A stretch of 64,000 bases of DNA from Siphonodentalium dalli. Its lineage: Eukaryota > Mollusca > Scaphopoda > Gadilida > Siphonodentaliidae. The notes under the pieces are model-generated. The model was not told where the DNA came from, did not search any database, and saw only the letters and a program-made list of their open reading frames with translations. How positions within the stretch are numbered: the first letter of the stretch is position 1; each line of letters opens with the position of its first letter. Positions 46,399 through 57,498 of the stretch are shown here, in pieces. Both the position numbers and the translations under genes were made by a program. The stretch is from contig CP136065.1 in NCBI GenBank assembly GCA_032622095.1, positions 246,573,474 to 246,637,473 on the forward strand. Reading direction: 5' to 3'.

Positions 46399-47513
46399 CT
46401 TTTGGAGCGCAAACCGCCATGTGGCTTTAAAGTTTAGGTTTTACTACCTGCCAAACTATGATTGATGCAAAGGTGTTGTCAGTTTGGAGGAATAAACATC
46501 TGTCCATCGAGTTTACATGATGACAGTAATCCCCATGCATCATAATTGGTAAAATGAAAATAAAATATAGTGGGTCGCACATGGCAAACTAAATGTTTTA
46601 ATTGATATAACACCCGCGTACATTGTCCACTCTAGCACCTGTTACCCTGTCTGTGACCAGATTTTGTTTCCGCTAAACAGTGAAGTTCGACTTAATGTCG
46701 ATCTATTTATCCATGCTAATTTTGATCACTTTGTACAAACCTTTAGCTGGGACTGAGCTCTTGCTTTGACTTACATCGCCGCAAGTGGGTGTATATCTAA
46801 CATTATTCCACACCCATTGACGTGAGGCACATGTTTTCAACGGATTCCCAGCCATTGAGTACATAATAGTTTATACCTCTAGTGGAATACAAGCCGGAAA
46901 TATTCTTGTTGTCATTGTTGCCAAGAAAGATAACATACATAACATCAACGATTCGCTTTGGGTGATGCCCCGATCATTACTGGTTATTCATCAGACTTAA
47001 ATCACAATAAAGGTAGCTATATAGCATCAATGAAAGCGACAGTAATGGATTGAACTTATCTGAAACAACAGTGCAGAATAATTACAGAACACAATTTGCA
47101 TCATAATCTCAAATCTTTTATCGAACTTGTTGTTACATTTCGCTATAGCCTCTCGCGAAATATATACTTGCACCATCCGCAACTCATTCGATAAAATATT
47201 CTCGATTAAGATGCGCGTTGTGTTATCTATTTCTTGATGGAATCTCTTGTTTATCTCAAGAAACACACAATCAAACTGAGCTTGATTTTCATTGATGCAT
47301 CCATTCATTACAGTATATAACAGAAAAGATAGCCAATAACAAAATATCGCAAAAGAAAAGTGACAAGTGGAAGGAGCTATTTGATTGGCTGGCTCAGCAT
47401 GCATACGAGAGAGGCAAGTCACAATGCTTCGGGGTAAGTGCTCATAGCTTACTAGTCTATTCGCTGTTTCAGCTTGGGTATAAGAGAAGAAAGTCATGAT
47501 CCTACTGGGTGAG
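46399..47513. other. Intron 10 segment
   Basis: No repeat recognised. A 156-codon reverse frame (47027-47497) contains a hydrophobic stretch (FSFAIFCYWLSFLLYTVMNG) but has no homology I recognise. Confidence 0.35.
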
Positions 47514-47767
47514 CAAGCCTTGAAATAGTGTGTCTGTCATTTGCAGAATGAGGTCCCCAGAGGGTGAATTTAGTGATGCTACCCCGCATGGCGGGCTAGC
47601 ATCACCAAATTCACCCTCTGTAAACCTCATTCTGCTGAGGTGTAAGCAGAATGAGGTCCCCAGAGGGTGAATTTGGTGATGCTAGCCCACTATGCGGGGT
47701 AGCATCACTAAATTCACCCTCTGGGGACCTCATTCTGCAAATGACAGACACACTATTTCAAGGCTTG
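47514..47767. mobile_element. hAT MITE, CAAGCCTTGAAATAG family, exact TSD
   Basis: 254 bp with TGGGTGAG at 47506-47513 and 47768-47775. Same architecture as 18088-18320: two inverted pairs of GAGGTCCCCAGAGGGTGAAT. Confidence 0.92.
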
Positions 47768-47775
47768 TGGGTGAG

Positions 47776-48715
47776 TGGTTCTAGCTTACTAGTCTGCTAT
47801 TTGTACCACTGTGAGATTCTGTGAGATTCTGCATAATGACCACATTACACAAATATTGTGCACTCTGCAAAGAATGAAAGAAACTTATCAAGATTTTCTT
47901 TTCCCCATCCTTTTGCAATGCAAATATTGATGTAGATTTGTTCAGAAACTGGCAAAAAGCTCCTCTATAGTATAAATAATGGTATATACCATTGGAAAGT
48001 GGTCAGTCGTAAATGAATTTCGAAGTACAATTGCTAGTCGCGGTCGTACGTCGAACGAAAGAACCCCTCATTTCCGTTTGCACATTCCGGGAAAGCCCTG
48101 GGAAATCCTGTCACCTGATTGGCTGGCGTCTTTAAAAAATGCCAGCTTTTGTATACAAATAAACATGTGGAACATCTAATTTTAGCGTATGGGCGTGGAT
48201 AATCGATAACATAATTACTTCGCGCATGAGCAGTCCAAACAGGAATCTCTTCCGCTTTACATGAATGATGAATTCCGTGGATCTTAACAGTCTTTTGAAC
48301 CGATCTCCGCTCACTGACGTGAAGTTTGTTCGTAGATTGTCTTTAATTGTACAATTTGGTTTCGTTTCTTGGGTCCAAAATGATTGACGTGCATAAAGTA
48401 GTCTATTTTGGGAGTCGCTTGCCAGGATAATGACGTCACTCGCTCTGTTGTTTTTCGAGCTCGAGCAAATGACCTTGACTGCCATTTCGATAAGACGTAC
48501 CGTGCGCGACTCTGGGAGCAAATGTACGCTAAGTTTACTGGAAAGTGGTCTACTGTTTTAGCGATGCATGTGGTATAACTGTAATGCAAGGAAATACATT
48601 AAGAGTTTTGGGAAACACATTCAATCTTAGGTTTTCTTTGATTGATCAGCATGATACATATTAATTTTGTCTATTGTTTTCGAGGATGCACTGCATCAAA
48701 TTTTGACATATACCT
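47776..48715. other. Intron 10 segment
   Basis: Nothing recognised; overlapping frames at 48132-48589 on the reverse strand lack coding features. Confidence 0.35.
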
Positions 48716-49060
48716 GGATATAGTGTGACTACCGTTTGCAGAATGAGGTCCCCAGAGGGTGAAATTAGTGATGTTATCCCAGGGACCTCATTCTGTGGAG
48801 GCCTCATCTTCTGGGAATTGTTTTAGTTACTTTTTCCCTTCTGTTCAGTTTCTATATCCCCTAATTTCAGAAAATAAAATGCATAATGGAGGTGATTAAT
48901 GGGTGAACATCATCAATTTCAACTGAGAAACTTCAATCTGATCCTAGGTCTGCCATAGCAGTTGAGACCTAAGCAGAATGAGGTAAATTTGGTATGCTAG
49001 CCTGCTAAATTCACCCTCTGGGGACCTCATTCTGCAAATGTCAGACACACTATATCGAAA
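48716..49060. mobile_element. hAT MITE family member, long form
   Basis: ATATAGTGTGACTACCGTTT at the left, CAGACACACTATATCGAAAG at the right; ~200 bp spacer shared with 20790 and 55930. Target duplication not clear. Confidence 0.65.
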
Positions 49061-49203
49061 GGAAGGGTTAATTTAATTTTTAGATATATGTTTTCTCTTC
49101 ATAAACATGTCACCTAATTCTGATGTATGAATTGTCTCCCTTTGTATCTCAACAGTTCAGAAAATATGTCGTGTTTACTATAAACACACAAACATCAGTG
49201 GCA

Positions 49204-50584
49204 GTAACTCTTCCATGACTTCAATAAATTACGCGAAAACCCTGTGCCAATGCTTTCTCTTATATACACAAGTCTCCCATAGGGAGCCATGCATGTACAT
49301 GTATAAGAGAATACATTAACCTAACAATATTTACCTTGACCTCATAAGCCAGAGCATTCTCTTATATATGTGAGGCTCTCTATGGGAAACATGCATATAT
49401 AAGAGAGTACATTAACCTAACAATATTTACCTTGACCTCATAAGCCAGAGCATTCTCTTATATATGTGAGGCTCTCTATGGGAAATATGCATATATAAGA
49501 GAGTACATTAACCTAACAATATTTACCTTGACCTCATAAGCCAGAGCATTCTCTTATATATGTGAGGCTCTCTATGGGAAACATGCATATATAATAGAGT
49601 ACATTAACCTAACAATATTTACCTTGACCTCATAAGACAGAGCATTCTCTTATATATGTGAGGCTCTCTATGGGAAACATGCATATATAATAGAGTACAT
49701 TAACCTAACAATATTTACCTTGACCTCATAAGACAGAGCATTCTCTTATATATGTGAGGCTCTCTATGGGAAACATGCATATATAATAGAGTACATTAAC
49801 CTAACAATATTTACCTTGACCTCATAAGACAGAGCATTCTCTTATATATGTGAGGCTCTCTATGGGAAACATGCATTAACCTAACAATATTTACCTTGAC
49901 CTCATAAGACAGAGCATTCTCTTATATATGTGAGGCTCTCTATGGGAAACATGCATTAACCTAACAATATTTACCTTGACCTCATAAGACAGAGCATTCT
50001 CTTATATATGTGAGGCTCTCTATGGGAAACATGCATATATAATAGAGTACATTAATCTAACAATATTTACCTTGACCTCATAAGACAGAGCATTCTCTTA
50101 TATATGTGAGGCTCTCTATGGGAAACATGCATATATAATAGAGTACATTAACCTAACAATATTTACCTTGACCTCATAAGACAGAGCATTCTCTTATATA
50201 TGTGAGGCTCTCTATGGGAAACATGCATATATAATAGAGTACATTAACCTAACAATATTTACCTTGACCTCATAAGACAGAGCATTCTCTTATATATGTG
50301 AGGCTCTCTATGGGAAACATGCATATATAATAGAGTACATTAACCTAACAATATTTACCTTGACCTCATAAGACAGAGCATTCTCTTATATATGTGAGGC
50401 TCTCTATGGGAAACATGCATATATAATAGAGTACATTAACCTAACAATATTTACCTTGACCTCATAAGACAGAGCATTCTCTTATATATGTGAGGCTCTC
50501 TATGGGAAACATGCATATATAAGAGAATGCACTGGCAAAGGATCTTTAATGTTGCACCTGCGCAGCTCCCAGCATGAATGGATT
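49204..50584. mobile_element. TTAA-family MITE with 13-fold amplified palindromic core
   Basis: Left end TAACTCTTCCATGACTTCAA, right end GCGCAGCTCCCAGCATGAAT before TTAA, matching reversed 58749-type ends. Inside, a ~96 bp unit is repeated 13 times (49355-50530): CATTCTCTTATATATGTGAG, CTCTCTATGGGAAACATGCA, TATATAATAGAGTACATTAA, CCTTGACCTCATAAGACAGA. Two units are ~80 bp, lacking one palindrome half. Confidence 0.85.
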
Positions 50585-50733
50585 TTAAATATTTAGAATT
50601 GATAGCTTAGAGGAACTAAGATATCTGCAAAGGTGAAAAAATTGGTCACTTCTGTGTGAACCCTTGTTGGCAATTGGCCAATTCTGCCTCCAACAGTGTA
50701 AAACCCTGTTGAACATATTTTCCAAAATTTCAG

Positions 50734-50934
50734 AGGTTGGAACATTACGTCAAAGCCTTCCTTCAGAAACTTGAAAGTAAAAAGGAGAGAGACAAAGTCC
50801 CAGATGAGAAGAAATTTTTCCGAGAAAAAATAAAGGATGACTATGATTTTGATGTGACGATTGAAGCCATACAACAATATGGCAAAACGCTCTTCATACA
50901 ACTGTGTGGACTCGACTATGGCCGAATTAATTTC
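50734..50934 (+). CDS. Exon 11: charged, probably helical segment
   Basis: Acceptor CAAAATTTCAG ends at 50733; donor TTTC|GTAAGT. Codes residues 759-825, including LEHYVKAFLQKLESKKERDK and KFFREKIKDDYDFDVTIEAI, strongly charged with heptad-like spacing, then TLFIQLCGLDYGRINF. Phase 0 at both ends, so an unseen phase-0 exon before it cannot be excluded. It lies 150 bases after the amplified TTAA MITE array. Confidence 0.85.
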
Positions 50935-51039
50935 GTAAGTAGAGCACATTTACAAATTTGGAGGAAGTGCATTGTGCTGTTCCAATATAATGGGAGATCC
51001 ATTGTGTGTCAATATTTAAATCCATTTTTCATTTTTCGC

Positions 51040-51400
51040 ACTTTCGTTTGACTTGGAAATCTCTCCCAACTTGCATAATTTTGTTCGAGCTTGTATTCCT
51101 ACATTTTCCTGTCAATTTTTTGAAAACTTTTCACAGATATTTAGTACAATGGGAAACTGTGCACTTGTGATTTTGAGGTCTGTCCGACTTTTTTTGAGTG
51201 GAGTTATACCCCTTATTCGACTTAGAAACATTTCGAAACGTGCATAATTTTGTCTGAGCTTGTATTCGTTGTGTTTTTTTTTTCTTCAAAAAACAAGTTT
51301 CTTAATATGGCTCATTTGGGGAGTTTTATAGTGATGACGTAATGAAAGATGTCTCTTAAAAGCTGGATAAAAACAGTAAAATTTATTTTCGACCACAGGC
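51040..51400. repeat. Fragment of GGAGTTAT...CCCTT...CGACTTAG repeat family
   Basis: Two ~165 bp units with GTGGAGTTATACCCCTTATT and CGACTTAGAAACATTTCG, closely related to 59757-60240. Confidence 0.6.
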
Positions 51401-51466
51401 AACACCTATATAACTGTTGTTCATCAAAAAATCTCAAATTTATTTATCTTCTGGTTTCTTCTCTAG

Positions 51467-51621
51467 TTCTTTGACTGCAGTTCCTCTGAAAGTTTCGAGA
51501 ATTATGAGCTCTTCACAGAAATTGAGACAATTCATAAGAAGAGGTCAATTTGTCCAAATTTCAGGAACAACTCGATACCTGGTAGTGTGCTATGGATAGC
51601 ATATGGGTATACAAACGGCAC
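51467..51621 (+). CDS. Exon 12: first propeller-like strands
   Basis: Acceptor TTTCTTCTCTAG ends at 51466; donor GCAC|GTGAGT. Residues 826-876 include FDCSSSESFENYELFTEIET and SVLWIAYGYTNGT. The last motif, continued by SVRVYDSKGTELFTVD in exon 13, reads like a WD or propeller blade (strand, Asn-Gly turn, strand). Seven near-identical copies of the last ~60 bases and the donor follow. Confidence 0.85.
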
Positions 51622-51985
51622 GTGAGTTTATAGTATCCTGGTAGTGTGATATGGATAACATATGGGTATACAAACGGCACGTGAGTTTAGAGTATCCTGG
51701 TAGTGTGATGGATAACATATGGGTATACAAACGGCACGTGAGTTTATAGTATCCTGGTAGTGTGATATGGATAACATATGGGTATACAAACGGCACGTGA
51801 GTTTATAGTATCCTGGTAGTGTGATATGGATAACATATGGGTATACAAACGGCACGTGAGTTTATAGTATCCTGGTAGTGTGATATGGATAACATATGGG
51901 TATACAAACGGCACGTGAGTTTATAGTATCCTGGTAGTGTGATATGGATAACATATGGGTATACAAACGACACGTGAGTTTATAG
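51622..51985 (+). repeat. 7-copy tandem array derived from the exon 12 / intron 12 junction
   Basis: ~59 bp units GGATAACATATGGGTATACA, AACGGCACGTGAGTTTATAG, TATCCTGGTAGTGTGATAT. Every unit retains GCAC|GTGAGT (the last GACAC). Copies are nearly identical, so the expansion is recent. The reverse-strand frames here are artefacts. Confidence 0.95.
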
Positions 51986-53250
51986 TCAGTCAGCAGGCTT
52001 GTCATTCTGAGGCCCCTTCCCATCATCGGTCACCTAAACTCAAATTTGCGCGGCAGGTTAAAGCCCTCCTCATCGCTATTCTCGCAGATGAGATATTTAA
52101 AGAATATCTATCCAGTCAATCATGTTCCCTGTGAACATGCATCGCTGTGCCAATTGAAAGCGTGTGGAATTGTCATGTACTTATTGAAAACAGACTATAG
52201 TTAGTTTTGCAGATAATTCCATTGTGTATCGATTGCATCACCTGTTACGTACTTTTAGTGTGTGCAGCCGATTGCATCGCAGTAGCGGGGGAAGGGGGGG
52301 GGGGGGGGGGGGGGGTAATATACGTTACCACTTTGGAGAATGTAATGAATGTAACACTAATAAGGGATGACACAAACCTGTTACTGATTAACTCTCTTAT
52401 AACTTTGAACATTCCATGTCCCGTGAACTTTGTCAATAATGGTGAACGTTTTGACAAAATGAAATTTGAAAAATGAAATATAGTCTTATATAGATGCAGT
52501 CCGATGCATGTTGTCCATTTTGGATATAATGATCGCTAATTATCGATCCATAGGAACATAAATTCACAGTTAAACATAATTTATAAACAATGGCAAGGAC
52601 GTAACACGACATCAACGGCAAAGGAAGCCGCTGGCCCATCACTGACTGAGAACATTGTCACACACCAAATCAGACATCAGATGCATCAGAAGTGGCGAGA
52701 GAACAGGCTGTTACATACACTGTTAACTATTACTTCTAGGCATGGCATTTGTGCATGGTACTGCTTAAATACACAACCATACCCACAACCCCCCCCCCCC
52801 CCCCCCCCCCACCCCCCCCCTTGGGCGATTAGTTGATGAAAGTAAATAACCGTCAACTACCACACCTGTCAAAGGTTAGTCGATTAATGCTTGATGGTCC
52901 GTGTCAATAGCCATTGAGTGGGCATTCACTATAAAATGAATGAACGAGGCTTTGGTGTGATGATCCATGATCCCATTTTACTTGTTGCTTGGAAAGTTGT
53001 ATATTTTGACAAGTCTTTAATTTTTCTAGACCACCATGCGATATATTCCTCCTTAAGTTTAGTAAACTTAATTTCTTCAGACCAGGAGTTGATGTTGACC
53101 ATATTTTCATCAAAACAAGGCAAGATATATAGAATATAGTGTTTCTGAATAACAAATTTAATCCACGAGTGGGATTGGCGATTTACACCACGAGCTTGAG
53201 TACCCATGCTTCCAGGACCAATACTGGTACCAATTGAGAAATTATCCTTC
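51986..53250. other. Intron 12 segment
   Basis: Apart from the homopolymers, no repeat or gene recognised. Confidence 0.35.
52294..52820. repeat. G22 and C22 homopolymer runs about 500 bp apart
   Basis: 22 Gs at 52294-52315 and 22 Cs at 52789-52810 (then A and nine Cs) face each other as an inverted pair. The DNA between them is unremarkable. Confidence 0.8.
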
Positions 53251-53254
53251 TTAA

Positions 53255-55668
53255 CCCTTTCAGTGCCGATTTTTGTATCAACCCATATTTCCTTGATCAT
53301 TTTTATGTGTACCCATACCATGTATGGTACACATAATGCCGACGTCCGGATCAACCATCCGTCGTCCGTCCGTCCATCCATCCGTCTGTCCGTCTGTGCG
53401 TAGACACTTGCTATCCGATTCGATTACTGGAGTATCTTTTATCGGATCATGTTTAAATTTCATGTGCATGTTTACAATGACACACCCCTCACCTGTATAG
53501 TTTTTGGTATAGATCGATTGATCGGTTTAGAAATTATTAACACTTTGCATCCACACATGGGCATGTGCTATCCGATGCAATAACCAAAGTGTTTTTTGTC
53601 CGATTCTGTTCATATTTGAAATGTAGGTTTATGATGAAACACCCCTCACCTGTATAGTTTTTGGTATCGATCAGTTGATTGATTTAGAAAATAATTAACC
53701 CTGCACACAAATTCTATCTGATGCATGTAAGTCAAACAATTTGCTTATGATCTGCCTCATATTTCTTACCTAGATCATTGTTAGCACGTTCTTTATCTGT
53801 ATGGATTTTGGTATTGTTTTGTTAACCCTTTCCACTCTTGTTTTTAAATAGAATTCATCCAAGCTGTGAAGACTTAAATATTTTTCATCTGATCAGCACC
53901 AAATTTGATACATATGATCCTCACCCCAAAATACAAATAAAGTTCAAATTTGGGTTTGATCTGATATATTTTAACAGAGTCATGGCCATTTATAATTCAA
54001 GTAACTGATAATGTAACTAATAGCTGTTGTCTGCCAGTGTGGGGATTTTAAGAGAAGTTGTCATGCCACAGTGCCTCTCTTATTAGTTTTATTTATTTTA
54101 GCTGTACACTAGATTGAGTTAAATAGCCTTGGTGCCTGCAGGTGGCTGTCAAGAATATAATTAATGGATGGGTCTCTATTCTGTTCTGAGCAATATTAAG
54201 TTAACCCATTTGTTGAAACTGGTTCATTATTAGTTAATGTACACCTATTCCAAAATTACAAATTGGAATAGTCCATTGTTTATTTGTTGGGATGTTTTAC
54301 AGACATTTTTGTTTATAGACATTTTTGTTTACACTCACACTGTAACTTAGAAATAAATTAACTCACCCATTCCATAGTTCCATCGTATGATATCATTGAA
54401 CATTATTAACCCTCTCTGCACATCATATGGTCTTCTGATGTTTTCCATCTGATCATTCTCCTATTCTATGTCCAGGTTGATGGTGATCCACTTTTCCCTT
54501 GCATATTTAATGATATTCTGCTGTTTACAGACATTGTATCTTTCAAATGATCAGCTTAGAATAAAGTTAACCATAGATATACTGTATGCAATCCAATGTT
54601 ATGACTCTAATATTTTCAATCTGACCATTCTCATATCTCACCTTTATTTATCTAATAATTCTGTTTTAAAATATTTTATATCCAACCATTATCAATCACA
54701 TTTAATATCGAGGTCTATACACCCATCACTTGTATAGATGTTCAAGTATTGATTGGTCTCTAAGTCAATGATCTCATAAATTTTTAATATGTAGCTAACA
54801 CAACAATATTATGACTCAGGTTCCAATGTAAGAAGTAGATAAATAGAGTTGTTATGTGCTTAATTTCATAACTATTATATCTTTAACAGCTATGGTGCAT
54901 CTGTCTGACTGTGGTTGGGTTATTTAGCTTTATCACTCTATAACACATACATGTATCTGTGTTGGAGTTACCCACTTTTCGCTTGCATGGATTTTGCGAT
55001 TAAAATTAACCCATTCCATAGACACATGATATCCGATAGGCAGATATTAAATTATCTCTTTCACCTTGAACCAGGTTCAGTAAGGATTTCTATAAGCCAC
55101 CAATTGACCAATATTCATCATCAGATGAAATATCTTATTTTAAAATTCACTCAATTGCATTTGGGCTGCAGAATAATAATGGTGCTGGTATTCTTGAGAC
55201 TACTTATTGGTGAAATATTTCTCACCGATAACTTTTATAATCTCATCCAGGTTAATCATGACACATAAATTTCTTCACCTGTATAAATTTTGGTATTGAT
55301 TGAATGGTTTTGAAAATATTTACCCCATATTTAATAATATTCTGCTGTTTACAGACATTATATCTTGAAATTTAATGCCATATCCATGGTCATATTGTGT
55401 TTATGTGAGCAAGTTGCCCATTAAGTCTGATTCCACTTGGGAACTATTAATTAATGGTAAGCTGTGAATTGTTGAAAGTCTTATACTCATGACAAAATTG
55501 GTATACAGATTTATGAAAATAGCTAATCACTATCATCAAGGTATGGGTTAAACATCTGCCGATCGTTAAAATTTATTGATTATAATAATGTGATTTATAA
55601 TCAATAAATTTGAAAAATGATCAAGGAAATATGGGTTGATACAAAAATCGGACTTGCCACTGAAAGGG
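53255..55668. mobile_element. Long TTAA element, CCCTTTCAGTGCC family
   Basis: TTAA at 53251-53254 and 55669-55672. The outer ~55 bp and ~100 bp match the two halves of the 188-207 bp palindromic MITEs. The 2.25 kb interior starts with a foldback (GTACCCATACCATGTATGG), then CCGTCCGTCCATCCATCCG and degenerate ~155 bp units with CACCCCTCACCTGTATAGTT. Either a second element inserted into a MITE or a longer family form. No coding capacity. Confidence 0.65.
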
Positions 55669-55929
55669 TTAACTGGCATTTGTTTTTATTTATCTGTCTG
55701 CCTGAGTATCTCAGCCATGGGTTATCAAATCTGAATGAAATTTGTTATGGATGTTCACCATCAAAAGACCTTTCATAGAATTGTTGGTGATGTTCACATT
55801 TCCCTTATAGAGTTATGTTTCAGTTAAGCACCATGGGGAATGCCAACACACGTGGTGCAACCTCTTGTTGTCACTGGGGAGATTGTGGCATACAATATAA
55901 GTATAAAAATTACTTCCCATTCATTCATG

Positions 55930-56332
55930 CAGTTCCTTTTTAGTGATGCTATCCTGCATGTTGGGCTAGCATCACCAAATTCACCCTCTGAGAACCTCAT
56001 TCTTCTTAGGCCTGAACTGCTATAGGACCTATAGGGATCAGATTGAAGTTCCCCACTTGAAGTTGGTGATGATCACCCATTAGTCATCTCTATTATACAT
56101 TTTATCTTCTGCAAATTAGGGGATATAGAAACTGAATAGAAGGGAAAAAGTAACTAAAAACAATGTTAATTTGAGACTAAAGATACTTCCAATATGAAGA
56201 TGCCTAAGCAGAATGAGGTCCCCAGAGGGTGAATTGGTGATGCTAACCCACCATGTGGGGATAGCATCACTAAATTCACCCTCTGGGGACCTCATTCTGC
56301 AAATGACAGACACACTATTTCCAGGCTTGGTT
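55930..56332. mobile_element. hAT MITE family member, long form
   Basis: TTTAGTGATGCTATCCTGCA at the left and GACACACTATTTCCAGGCTT at the right; spacer shared with 20790 and 48716. The left terminus is missing. Confidence 0.65.
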
Positions 56333-56363
56333 GTCTGTGTTAAACCATTCATGTGAGTACATA

Positions 56364-56576
56364 CAGAAAGGCCATAAATAATCGACTCCTTAACCACAGC
56401 AGAATTATGGGTAACTTTTCAGGATTTAGTCGGAAATATGGCTTGTTGCCATTCATTGGAAAGCTCTCACTGAGAGCTTTCCGATGAATGGCAACAAGCC
56501 ATATTTCCGATGAAATCCTGAAAAGTTACCCATAATTCTTCTATGGTTAAGGAGTCGATTATTTAGGGCATTACTG
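56364..56576. mobile_element. Tc1/mariner-like palindromic MITE
   Basis: 213 bp between TA dinucleotides, nearly a perfect hairpin meeting at AAAGCTCTCACTGAGAGCTT. TIR CAGAAAGGCCATAAATAATC / GATTATTTAGGGCATTACTG. Confidence 0.82.
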
Positions 56577-57357
56577 TACATTGCATTATAACACAGAACT
56601 TCCAATTAGTAATTGCAGCTAATAAAGTTCAATATTGGGATAAATGCAATATTGCAAATCAATATTTCTGTATTAAACTGAATATGGAGGTGAATATGGT
56701 TGAGGAATAAATTACGCAAATATGTGGCCTTAAAATTAGCTATTTTTCAAATTTTCGAGTGAAAATGAACTTAAAAAAAAACAACACGCTATATATATTA
56801 TGACGTGTAGATAGCGATATTTTAGAAAATAATAACGTGTAGATGTGGTTTTTTTTGTGACTGCGTGGAATACCTTGCACAAACCACTGCCTGTTCACAA
56901 GGGAATGGCATAGCCTTTCATCAACCCATAATATATTTCTACGATGTCAAACCTGTCAAATCCCAACAACTAACACTTTATTGACATAAATACAAGTAGA
57001 TTTTCCTTTGCTCCAAAGACAGCTACCATCTGTTATTGATTGGAAACAAGAAACCATCAGGACCAATGCCATATAAGTCGTGCGTTCATGCATTATTATT
57101 AATTTCAGCTGAAAATACAGCTCTGAACTATAATTCGGCAGGTGAGAACACGCAACAGGCTCGTCTGAACACTACTTACCGATAACAAATTGTTGATTCT
57201 GATAATGTCACTGATATTTGATTACGGTGGCTCTATTTGTTGTGAAATCTTGCTCCCCGATTCGATTCGAGATTCACTTGAATATAGGAGATATATAACA
57301 GGTACATGAAGGTCTCCAAGATCTCATGTTATATTTTCTTTCTATTCCTTTCTTCAG
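56577..57357. other. Intron 12 end
   Basis: AT-rich, no repeat recognised. Confidence 0.35.
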
Positions 57358-57498
57358 ACAAAGTGTCCGCGTGTATGATAGTAAGGGGACAGAACTGTTC
57401 ACTGTGGATGCGATATCACAGGTGGATACGGAGCCTCCGATCTCTACGCCCTATATACTGGGGAACAGGATGTTTGGAATTCATAATGACGGAACAAG
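57358..57498 (+). CDS. Exon 13: propeller-like strands
   Basis: Acceptor TTCCTTTCTTCAG ends at 57357; donor CAAG|GTAGGA. Residues 877-923: SVRVYDSKGTELFTVDAIS, then PYILGNRMFGIHNDGT. The correct frame is set by two bases carried from exon 12. The 3' half is copied at 57535-57596 and, more diverged, at about 58430-58720, each followed by intact or decayed GTAGGA-type donors. Confidence 0.82.

Noticed and set aside
45873-46412. 179-codon reverse frame
   Set aside because: It crosses the inverted-repeat arm and the terminal repeat, and has no coding features.
47027-47497. 156-codon reverse frame with a hydrophobic stretch
   Set aside because: No recognisable family, no splice or repeat context; a frame this long can occur by chance in 64 kb.
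51590-51855. Reverse-strand frames with repeating Leu-Thr-Cys-Arg peptides
   Set aside because: Antisense reading of the exon 12 donor array.
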